From contig SCQT01000205.1 of the NCBI GenBank assembly GCA_004322015.1, forward strand, positions 1-45,505: DNA of 45,505 bases. The letters are read 5' to 3'. The notes beneath the pieces were generated by a model. The model saw only the letters and a list, made by a program, of their open reading frames with translations. It did not search any database and had not been told where the DNA came from. How positions within the stretch are numbered: position 1 is the stretch's first letter; each line of letters begins with the position of its first letter. Positions 1 through 7,723 of the stretch are shown here, piece after piece. The DNA comes from Chitinophagaceae bacterium. GTDB taxonomy: Bacteria > Bacteroidota > Bacteroidia > Chitinophagales > Chitinophagaceae. The translations under genes were made by a program, and so were the position numbers.

Positions 1-153
1 ATATTACCGCCTTTTTTTCTCTTTCTCCTCCTTGGGGATAACTTTATTTTTTACCCGCTAAACACCTTTTTATCCACACATTGTGAATTACTTATCCTTT
101 AAAAAACTACCGAACCATTGTTATATTGGTATTTTTAATAATTTATCTATTGG

Positions 154-1575
154 TCAAAATCTTTTTACTAAAGGGATGCCTTCTCTATTCTTTCTAATAC
201 CACTACTGTGGGCTCTCCAAAATTCACCAATTTGGTCCAGTGTAAATCCTTTAGTTTCCGGGATCATCTTATATGAGAATATAAGGCAACCTATGCAGAT
301 ACAAAAGAATATCCAATAAACTCCGGAAGTATTATTAAATCTGGAATTAAACCAATGTGTTAGGATCGGAAATGCCAGAGAGGTTATAAAGGAAGATAAG
401 TATAAAAAGAAACAAACTATTGCCAATCCTTTCCCCCGAGCACTGTTAGGAAAAATTTCAGATACAATAACCCAACTTAAAGGAGCCAACCCTAATGTAA
501 ATGCTCCCGCACCAATGGACATAGGGATTAGAGTGTAAAGAGGAGGCCAATGCTCTTGTAAATTTATTGCCATTATTACGTGACCAACTGCCATGAATAG
601 AACACTTGTAATCAATAATCCTCGTCTGCTAAAATGTTTTATCAGGTAGAAAGCAATAATAGTACAAACGAAAATGAATAAAAATATAGGAATTGAACTC
701 AAAATAGCATTTGTCCCCATTTTAATTCCTGCATCTGCTAAAATAGTCGGAGCGTATGTTAGCATCATATTGACTCCGTTAATCTGAGAAAAGATCATCA
801 ATATAATGGCCACAATTAAAGCCCTTTTGAAACCGGGTTGTAGCAGCTCTGCTGAGGTGTCTCTCTCCTTAACTATTTCCGTTTTGATTGCATGCAATTC
901 ATTTTGGGCCTGTGAAACACCATTTATTTTTGTCAGAATATATAGAGCCTCTTTAAAACGTCCGTGAACGGATAACCATATTGGGCTTTCAGGAATAAAT
1001 ATTAACCCTACCGCCAGAAGAACCGAAGGGATTACTTCAGATCCAAACATCCACCTCCATCCCCATCCACTAAATGAAAAGAAATAGCTGGCTATTACAG
1101 CAAGAAGAATCCCCAATACATTCGACAATTGATTCATATTTACCATCTGACCTCTTATCTTTGGTGGGGATAACTCGGCGATGTAAATAGGAGAGGAGAT
1201 CATGGCTAATCCAACTCCAATACCAGTTACAAAGCGCCAAAATGCGAAATCCCAAATCGTTATTGATAACGCATTTCCAATGGCAGATACTGAAAAGCAA
1301 ATGACGGCAACTATCATGGTTTTGCGTCTTCCAATTCGTTCGGCAAACTTGAGACTGCCTAAGGGGCCAACAATTGCGCCGAGGGCTGCACTGCTTACGG
1401 CAACGCCCTGACCAGTAGCTGATAAATGAAAATATTCCGTTAAAAAAGGTAAGGCCCCTGTGATAACTGACCCATCATATCCAAATAAAAATCCACCAAC
1501 AGAGGCGACAAGAACAATTCTAAAAATATAAAATTTCTTAGGAACTTGCTTTTTATAGTTAGAAAAACTTGTCAT
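154..1575 (-). CDS. Sugar porter family MFS transporter
   Basis: Predicted inner-membrane sugar:H+ symporter of the major facilitator superfamily (XylE/GLUT-like sugar porters). The product shows the family hallmarks: GYDGSVITGALPFL in the first membrane helix, an RIGRR loop after helix 2, PESPIWLSVHGR after helix 6, and PETKG after the last helix. About 12 hydrophobic segments are visible. An upstream ATG at 1644 would add 23 hydrophilic residues. I prefer the ATG at 1575 because it gives a 473-residue protein of normal family length and has AAGGACAGAG a few bases upstream. The substrate cannot be read from sequence; xylose, galactose, arabinose or glucose are all possible. It is followed by no gene within the window. 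Its base composition is lower in GC than the genes to the right (hand counts of two lines: 22/60 and 21/60). Together with the neighbouring IS remnant this suggests an accessory region. Confidence 0.88.
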   Translation of the reverse strand: MTSFSNYKKQVPKKFYIFRIVLVASVGGFLFGYDGSVITGALPFLTEYFHLSATGQGVAVSSAALGAIVGPLGSLKFAERIGRRKTMIVAVICFSVSAIGNALSITIWDFAFWRFVTGIGVGLAMISSPIYIAELSPPKIRGQMVNMNQLSNVLGILLAVIASYFFSFSGWGWRWMFGSEVIPSVLLAVGLIFIPESPIWLSVHGRFKEALYILTKINGVSQAQNELHAIKTEIVKERDTSAELLQPGFKRALIVAIILMIFSQINGVNMMLTYAPTILADAGIKMGTNAILSSIPIFLFIFVCTIIAFYLIKHFSRRGLLITSVLFMAVGHVIMAINLQEHWPPLYTLIPMSIGAGAFTLGLAPLSWVIVSEIFPNSARGKGLAIVCFFLYLSSFITSLAFPILTHWFNSRFNNTSGVYWIFFCICIGCLIFSYKMIPETKGFTLDQIGEFWRAHSSGIRKNREGIPLVKRF

Positions 1576-1839
1576 ATTATCTCTGTCCTTAAGATTAAAA
1601 GAGGCTGAAAGGTCTAAATTTGGTATTTCATTTATTAGTTCCACTTTTCAAGAAATGCAAAATTGCTTATTTAAATGGTTTCCAAAAACAACTCTATTTC
1701 CCTGTATTGATACTCAGTTTGCATGAATTAAAATGTAATTTGTGTTTTGTAATTTGTACCCAATTTCGCAAACGCTAAAAGAAAAGAGCCTCAGATCTGC
1801 ACATAGCGCGGAAAAGAATCTCTTGATGAATCCAACTGT

Positions 1840-2653
1840 TTGGGTGAACTTGCACGTGTCAAAAACATGGAGATACAAGTTCGTACAAAATCTTCATACT
1901 TTCAGTCTTTTGGTACGCTCAACTTTCTGGGGCCTGCTGATTACAAAACCTTTGACTTTAGTGCTTTGATAGAGAAACATTTGCGCTCCGATAGTATCCC
2001 GGTTCACTCAGCTATAGCAACATTATCAGGCATTTACTTTTTCTATATGCCTGTGGCTGAGAGGTATTGGACGGTAATAACAGCATGTGGGAACAAATGC
2101 AAGATCCTCCTACCCTGAATATTTGTTCGGCTGATATAATGGGAAGTACCAGATGGGAATCAAAATAGATTACTGAAATCATCACCACCAAACAAGGCGT
2201 TCATCATAATTTAATTAAAAATGCATTTAACAGATTATTGCAGGACTTATATAAACAAGATAAACTACTTAAATCTGGTAAAAGAAAATAAACCTTGGAT
2301 TATGATGGGCATATCTGACTATCAAACAGGTCTTAGAAAATACCAGGTAGGATCATGGTATCATATATAAATATAGGGAAGGTTATTATTCTGTCATCTG
2401 TAGCATCAACAATTTACTGGTCTATATGGAAAACAGGAGAGGCAGCACACCAGAAAGCTACTGTCAACTATAGATAATGAAACAGACTTTGTCAGGGTTG
2501 GAGGAATTGAATATTCATGTAAACCGCTTTCGGACAAGTGCCTGCTTTTATGAAAAAGTAACGATTCAGTATCTGGAATCTTACCCTTGCAAAATAAAAC
2601 ACTATATCCTGGCGGAAATGAATAGCGGGCTGCACATTGACGAAAATTATTAG
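1840..2653 (+). pseudogene. Decayed IS1380-family transposase
   Basis: A degenerate DDE transposase, recognised by reading across frames. The 1840-2118 frame carries SFGTLNFLGPADYKTFDFSA then LIEKHLRS, resembling the N-terminus of Bacteroidota IS1380 transposases (TPFGGLNF..., LIDKHLG). From about 2220 another frame reads NAFNRLLQDLYKQDKLLKSG, a stop, then TLDYDGHI and a stop, matching the region around the first catalytic Asp. From 2429 a third segment reads ENRRGSTPESY, a stop, then LEELNIHVNRFRTSACFYEK up to a stop at 2651-2653, matching the region that normally holds RMDSGS; here the second Asp is gone. The C-terminal third is absent. Several stops and frameshifts make it certainly non-functional. 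The family call comes from memory of conserved IS1380 blocks, not from a search. Terminal inverted repeats were not found. Confidence 0.72.
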
Positions 2654-2892
2654 ATTAGCTCGATCAATTGGTACCCTCTGTTTCAAAGATTTTTAAGGCG
2701 CTTGGAAATTTATGGCTTGTATGATATGAAATATTGTTCTAATTTTATAATGAGAAGTAACGGATTATGATCAAAAAATCATATATACCTTTTCTACGGA
2801 TTGAAAAGACAATTATTATCTTATCGCCGGAAATTTAACTTATAAATCCAAAGTATCAGACAAAGAATATTGAAATATCAAAAAAGTGAACC

Positions 2893-3771
2893 ATGCTACC
2901 TAAACTTGAGAAAGTACCTTCTTTGCCTTCTTCTTCTATTACAGTGAAAAGGGAGATAACACCATTCATGGATTACCCGTGGCATTATCATCCTGAATTT
3001 GAGATTATCCTTGTAGAAAAAAGTTTTGGTACCCGGTTCATGGGAAGCCACATCGGCCGTTTTTCAGACGGTGATTTAATGTTTATTAGTCCTAGCCTAC
3101 CACATCTTTGGAGGAATGATGGAGACTTTTATCAAGGCAATAGTGATCTTTTTGTGGACGTATATGTTATTCATTTTCGGGAAGATGCACTTACAAAGGG
3201 CTTTTTTAATCTCCCCGAATTGTCGCACATTAAAAAACTATTTTTACGTGGCCAGCAGGGAGTATTTATCCATGATGGCATAGACCATGATAGAATAGCC
3301 TCCTTAATTAAGGAAATAGTTCGCTCTTCTGATTTTAAGCGACTTTCCCTTTTCCTTACAACATTAGATGCTATTGCGAATACTGAGGACTTTGACCTTC
3401 TTTCAAGCCCTGGATATACGAATTCTGTTAATGTTGCAGACACTGAACGTATCAATTTAGTGATGAATTATGTGATGCAACATTATATGGAAGAAATAAA
3501 TATTAGAGAGATTGCATCATTGGTTCATCTAACAGAGGCTTCCTTTTGCCGCTATTTTAAAGCAAAAACACACAAAACCCTCTCTCAATTCCTGAATGAA
3601 ATCAGGATACTGAACGCAAGTAAATTACTTATAAATAGCAATATGACCATTACAGAAATTTGTTATCACACAGGTTATAACAATATTTCCCATTTTAATA
3701 GGCAATTTAAATTTATCACAGGAATGACGGCTAAAGAATATGCAAAAAAATATTTAAAAGAATCCTATTAA
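2893..3771 (+). CDS. AraC family transcriptional regulator
   Basis: A 292-residue DNA-binding regulator. The N-terminal part has a cupin-like sensor segment (FMDYPWHYHPEFEIILV, then FSDGDLMFISPSLPHLW), as in sugar-responsive AraC proteins. The C-terminal ~100 residues form the double helix-turn-helix: INIREIASLVHLTEASFCRY is the first HTH and TITEICYHTGYNNISHFNRQ the second, the latter being the most conserved AraC signature. It lies beyond the IS remnant and reads away from the sugar transporter, so regulation of that transporter is possible but not shown. The AT content is high (two lines counted at 17/60 and 19/60 GC), lower than typical genes further right. The start ATG at 2893 follows an AAAAGTGAACC leader with no strong ribosome site, which is common in Bacteroidota. 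Confidence 0.93.
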   Translation: MLPKLEKVPSLPSSSITVKREITPFMDYPWHYHPEFEIILVEKSFGTRFMGSHIGRFSDGDLMFISPSLPHLWRNDGDFYQGNSDLFVDVYVIHFREDALTKGFFNLPELSHIKKLFLRGQQGVFIHDGIDHDRIASLIKEIVRSSDFKRLSLFLTTLDAIANTEDFDLLSSPGYTNSVNVADTERINLVMNYVMQHYMEEINIREIASLVHLTEASFCRYFKAKTHKTLSQFLNEIRILNASKLLINSNMTITEICYHTGYNNISHFNRQFKFITGMTAKEYAKKYLKESY

Positions 3772-3838
3772 CATGTAGGATCGCACCCCCATCAATGTTG
3801 CCATAGGAATATAAAATTTATTTTTTAGACGGTAAATC

Positions 3839-3874
3839 TCGGTTACCTATTCGGTTACCAAGCAAAAGGTAACC
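3839..3874. repeat. GGTTACC direct and inverted heptamers
   Basis: TCGGTTACC occurs twice with a 12-bp step (3839-3847 and 3851-3859) and is followed by the inverted copy GGTAACC at 3868-3874. The second and third copies can pair as a 7-bp stem with an 8-base loop. The element sits between the converging ends of the AraC gene and the M1 peptidase gene, so it may be a weak terminator or a protein-binding site. No U-tract follows on either strand. Confidence 0.45.
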
Positions 3875-3967
3875 TGATAACGTGTTAATTTTAAAGAGGG
3901 TTAGCAGTACCCGTCAGTCCTGGCAGATCTAACAGTAATGAAACGAATTATTTAATTCATCCGCAGG

Positions 3968-5839
3968 CTACTTCATGATATAGATATTATTAGCAGGTTG
4001 GATATCTGCGTCATAAGTGCTGCCCAGCTTCACTTCCTTCAGTCTCTTATCTGATCTGAGAGTCAGCTCAACTGTTTTATTTCCTTTCTCCCATACGGCT
4101 ATGCTGCGATGAAGCTTTTGTATGGCCCCGTCATCAAAAGTAAAAGTCAGGTCAACAGGCGTTGGCTTGTTTCCTTTGGATCCAACCAAAACCGTATAAT
4201 TTTTCCCATGCTTGGAAACTTTATCAATTGCCAGATTAGGATAGCCGTTATCGTAAAACCATTTCTGCCAAAACCAGTTCAGATTCTTTCCCGAACCCGC
4301 ATTCATACAGTTGAAAAAGTCCAAAGGCATAGGATGCTTACCATGCCATAGCGAGATATAATGATGTAGCGCTTTGGTAAATAGTGAATCACCTAACATA
4401 TCTTTTACATACAAATAACCCATCGCAGGCTTAGGATAAGAATTCAGGTAATAGCTTTCGCCATATTGGTTAGTGCTGACTGCCATGACAGGAATATCAT
4501 TTTCGTTTCCTGCTGCAAGATCATAAGCCGCCATGCCATAACGATCTGTTAAAGTATCATCAATCAGAGGAGAAATAAGCCACTCTCCTATCGTGGCCCA
4601 GCCTTCATCCATCCAGGCGTATTTAGTTTCATTGGTTCCCATATAAAAAGGAAACATAGTATGAAAGATCTCATGATCGGTCAGCTCGATAGTTTCGCTT
4701 CGGCTTGCCAGGGGATTATCGTTTACCATCATCGGATATTCCATCTGGTCCAATCCGTCAAATACAGTCTCATGCGGATAAGGATAAGGCCACGCCGGGA
4801 AAGTGTAGCTCATTGCCTCTACAGTCTTTCTGGCAAAATCAATAACCTCTTCATAATCTTTATGTTTAGGATCAAAAACAGCATCCACTCTTGTCCTCCT
4901 TCCTGTTTTCGGATCTACCATTAAGCTTGTGGACTTCCAAACATAATGGTCGCTTGTAGCAAAGACAAATTCAGTGACATCATCGGCAGTAAAATGCCAG
5001 ATATTGACAGAATGATCCGTAGTAATTCCACCTTCTTTTAGATCGTTCGTATCAATGATGTTGATAATCCCATCCTGCCGTTCCGCATTGCTTATCCTTT
5101 GTGTATATTTAGCTGACAGGACAGCATTTGCATTATTTAAATCTCCCGTGGCCCATACCACGTAATTCTTAGGTACAGATATGTGTACATTAAAATTACA
5201 GAAATCATTGTAAAACTCCTGCTCACCATTGTAAGGAAAGCGATTCCAGCCATCAATATCGTCATAAACCGCTATGCGTGGAAAGAAATAAGCAATAAAA
5301 TAAGCACCCTTTTCTACTTCCCCTGTCCGGACGTGGGAGGTTTTATTCAGCACATAAGACCAGTCAATATCAAAATGAATATGCTGATGCGGCATTAAAG
5401 GCTTTATCCTGGCGATCATATTCGTGCCATGGATAAATACACTTCCGGGATCTTCTTCCACATCATCTATAATCAGCCTGGAAATCTGGATACCGGCAGA
5501 CAAATCCTCCGGTTGTATCATGGAATTCCTGGCATTTCCTTTTTTATACAGATTCATATCCACTTTAAACCATATTGTTTTTAAAGTATCCGGACTGTTA
5601 TTTGTATAATCAATAGACTCTGTACCGGAAATCAATCTGGTTTCTGGACTAAAGTTTACGTTTATATCATAATTGGCAGTGTTCTGCCAGTAATTTGGCC
5701 CCGGCAGGCCGTCAGAGTTTCGTGTACCTTTTTCATAGGCCTTCTGTATGTTTGCAGGGACATATAAAGATTGCTGGGGGAAGGCTTTGAAAGAAATGAA
5801 AATAAGCAGAAAAAAGGGAAAGTATTTATAGCCTTGCAT
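3968..5839 (-). CDS. Secreted M1 family metallopeptidase
   Basis: A 623-residue zinc peptidase of the gluzincin/M1 aminopeptidase type. A signal peptide is evident (hydrophobic FPFFLLIFISFKAFPQQ, cleavage near residue 22), so it is exported. The catalytic site is HEIFH at residues 389-393 with the third zinc ligand in DEGW (E412), exactly the HExxH-18 residues-E spacing of M1 enzymes. The exopeptidase GxMEN motif is replaced by LDQMEYPMM at about 363-371, as in several Bacteroidota M1 relatives, so strict aminopeptidase activity is not assured. The N-terminal ~280 residues form the beta-saddle-like domain. The Rieske gene lies 56 bp upstream on the same strand and could be co-transcribed. The likely role is turnover of extracellular or periplasmic peptides. 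Confidence 0.9.
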   Translation of the reverse strand: MQGYKYFPFFLLIFISFKAFPQQSLYVPANIQKAYEKGTRNSDGLPGPNYWQNTANYDINVNFSPETRLISGTESIDYTNNSPDTLKTIWFKVDMNLYKKGNARNSMIQPEDLSAGIQISRLIIDDVEEDPGSVFIHGTNMIARIKPLMPHQHIHFDIDWSYVLNKTSHVRTGEVEKGAYFIAYFFPRIAVYDDIDGWNRFPYNGEQEFYNDFCNFNVHISVPKNYVVWATGDLNNANAVLSAKYTQRISNAERQDGIINIIDTNDLKEGGITTDHSVNIWHFTADDVTEFVFATSDHYVWKSTSLMVDPKTGRRTRVDAVFDPKHKDYEEVIDFARKTVEAMSYTFPAWPYPYPHETVFDGLDQMEYPMMVNDNPLASRSETIELTDHEIFHTMFPFYMGTNETKYAWMDEGWATIGEWLISPLIDDTLTDRYGMAAYDLAAGNENDIPVMAVSTNQYGESYYLNSYPKPAMGYLYVKDMLGDSLFTKALHHYISLWHGKHPMPLDFFNCMNAGSGKNLNWFWQKWFYDNGYPNLAIDKVSKHGKNYTVLVGSKGNKPTPVDLTFTFDDGAIQKLHRSIAVWEKGNKTVELTLRSDKRLKEVKLGSTYDADIQPANNIYIMK

Positions 5840-5895
5840 GTATATGTGATTTTAATTTATTAAAAATGTCATCCTTCAGCCCGACAAAATTCAAA

Positions 5896-6255
5896 TTATT
5901 TCCTGAACAAGTTCAACCAGCCGCTTTGTGCAAAACCAATATAAATGCCATCCTCACGCTCTTCCACAGGATAAGTGATTAGATAATACCCTTCCCCGCT
6001 GCTGTTATATCCGTTCTTTATATTGTACTTATAACGATGAACAGGGCATACTATATTTCCAAAATTATCTATGTGTCCCTCTGAAAGATACCCTCCTGCA
6101 TGAGGGCACTTATGCGCAAAAGCATACAGCTTGCCATCCCGGCGCGCAAGACATATTTTTTTATGGCCGGCCGAAATTTCTCTGACTTCATTTTCCCCCA
6201 CAGGTATATTTTCCACATCAGCAATACGTACCCAGGCATATTTATGATCAACCAT
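5896..6255 (-). CDS. Rieske [2Fe-2S] domain protein
   Basis: A 119-residue, single-domain Rieske ferredoxin-like protein. Both cluster-binding boxes are present: CPH (C50, H52) and CPVH (C70, H73), spaced as in NirD and dioxygenase ferredoxins rather than as in bc1 Rieske subunits. No signal peptide or membrane anchor is present, so it is cytoplasmic. It probably passes electrons to an oxygenase or reductase, but no such partner lies next to it, so the partner is unknown. It is transcribed from the 200-bp divergent gap shared with the MFS gene at 6457, and the M1 peptidase gene follows 56 bp downstream. Confidence 0.9.
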   Translation of the reverse strand: MVDHKYAWVRIADVENIPVGENEVREISAGHKKICLARRDGKLYAFAHKCPHAGGYLSEGHIDNFGNIVCPVHRYKYNIKNGYNSSGEGYYLITYPVEEREDGIYIGFAQSGWLNLFRK

Positions 6256-6456
6256 AGACTATCTGTTCAGGTATTTTACGCGTGGTGCAAAAATAGGAAA
6301 GGTAATCCAAAGTGCTTTCATCAAGATTTAAACCAAAAAGAGTAAACTAATAAATCTCACTCGTTGATCCTTCATAGATTGCAATTACTTCAGCCGATTT
6401 CTTTATTTCATTTAATTTTACCGATCGTATCATTATTGCGATTACCAACTTTTTAG

Positions 6457-7689
6457 ATGAAACATATTAATATGTCTAATCGCAGGGCCGCTTCTATAGC
6501 AGCTTTTGCGTTAGTTCCCTTATCGGGGTTTGCTACTGACTTATACCTGCCTTCTTTCCCCCAAATGGTCCGGGTTTTCCACGCTACACCCGCTCAGATT
6601 CAACTGACCTTATCGGTTTTCCTCATCAGCTATGGAATAGGTCAGTTCTTTGCAGGCAGTTTGATGGATAGTTTCGGTCGCTACAGGCCCGTTATCATTG
6701 CGTTGATATTATTCATTCTCTCCAATATTCTGATCATATTGACCCGGAATATACTGGTAGTAGATGCCGGTCGCATTCTTCAGGGCCTTTGCGTTTCTTT
6801 CATTGCTGTCGGAAAAAGAACTTTTTTTGTAGATGCCTATACAGGTAAACAGCAGCAGAGCTATACCGCCTTATTAACAATTGTATGGGGCACAGCACCC
6901 ATCATTGCTCCATACCTGGGCGGTTATCTGCAAGTCCATTTCGGGTGGACTTCCTGTTTTTATTTCCTGGCTGCTTATGCGGCCATCTTGCTGATGGCAG
7001 AGCTGAGATACAGCGGCGAATCGCTCAGATATCGCGTCCGTTTTCACCTGAAGCCCGTTACAAAGATTTATTTAAAACTTATGAATACAAGGGATTTCAG
7101 TATCGGTGTAGTGATCCTCGGGTTGAGCTTCTGCCTGGTGATGTCCTTTAACATGGCCATTCCTTTCATTGTTGAAAAAATATTCCATCTTTCCCCGGTA
7201 ATTACCGGCTATTGCGCATTATTTTCAGGAATTGCACTTTTCTCGGGAGGAATTATCGGGAGATTCTTAGGCATTTCTCACTTATTAAAAAAAGCCATCG
7301 CTTTCTCTTTAATTCAATGTATGATCATCCTTATAATGCTCAGCTTGTCTGATTCTCTGGACAGCATATTTTTATTGATGATTTTTGTAGTCGTCATTCA
7401 TTTAATAGAAGGTATTCTTTATAACCTTTTCTTTACTCACTGCCTGATAAGATTCCCTAAAAACGCTGCTACGGCCGGCGGTATCACCAGCGGCGGATCC
7501 TATATTGTACTTTCTATCACCATATCCGTTTTATTGACTTTACTTCCCAATCCGGGGCAGCGAACGCTGGCTTATAGTTATTTGATCCTGTGTGTTTCCA
7601 TTATTATCTTGTTGGTGATTTTTAGAAAATCTATCCTCAAAGGAAATCAGGTTGAATGGAGTGAAAAAATGGCTGAAAAAATAAAATGA
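6457..7689 (+). CDS. Bcr/CflA-like MFS drug efflux transporter
   Basis: A 410-residue, 12-helix MFS protein of the DHA1 drug:H+ antiporter type. The N-terminus carries GFATDLYLPSFPQMVRVF, the helix-1 signature of Bcr/CflA proteins. The loop after helix 2 carries GSLMDSFGRYRPV (MFS motif A), and RILQGLCVSF follows in helix 4. It would export hydrophobic compounds or dipeptides; the substrate is not predictable. A second in-frame ATG at 6472 is an alternative start and gives the same transmembrane core. It converges on the GH3 gene, leaving a 34-bp gap that holds only a weak ATCC/GGAT inverted repeat. Confidence 0.87.
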   Translation: MKHINMSNRRAASIAAFALVPLSGFATDLYLPSFPQMVRVFHATPAQIQLTLSVFLISYGIGQFFAGSLMDSFGRYRPVIIALILFILSNILIILTRNILVVDAGRILQGLCVSFIAVGKRTFFVDAYTGKQQQSYTALLTIVWGTAPIIAPYLGGYLQVHFGWTSCFYFLAAYAAILLMAELRYSGESLRYRVRFHLKPVTKIYLKLMNTRDFSIGVVILGLSFCLVMSFNMAIPFIVEKIFHLSPVITGYCALFSGIALFSGGIIGRFLGISHLLKKAIAFSLIQCMIILIMLSLSDSLDSIFLLMIFVVVIHLIEGILYNLFFTHCLIRFPKNAATAGGITSGGSYIVLSITISVLLTLLPNPGQRTLAYSYLILCVSIIILLVIFRKSILKGNQVEWSEKMAEKIK

Positions 7690-7723
7690 ATATCCATCCT
7701 GTATGCCGGATAATTGGATTGCG

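Noticed and set aside
290-350. Frameshift or contamination behind the Ser/Thr/Gln-rich insert of SecDF (protein residues)
   Set aside because: The reading frame is continuous, and variable linkers in the P1 domain are, to my recollection, usual in related Bacteroidota SecDF proteins.
154-1644. Longest reading of the sugar porter starting at 1644
   Set aside because: The extra 23 residues are hydrophilic and unlike the family N-terminus; the ATG at 1575 has a better upstream purine-rich site.
7690-7723. Terminator between the MFS and GH3 genes
   Set aside because: Only a 4-bp ATCC/GGAT pairing is visible, with no U-tract.
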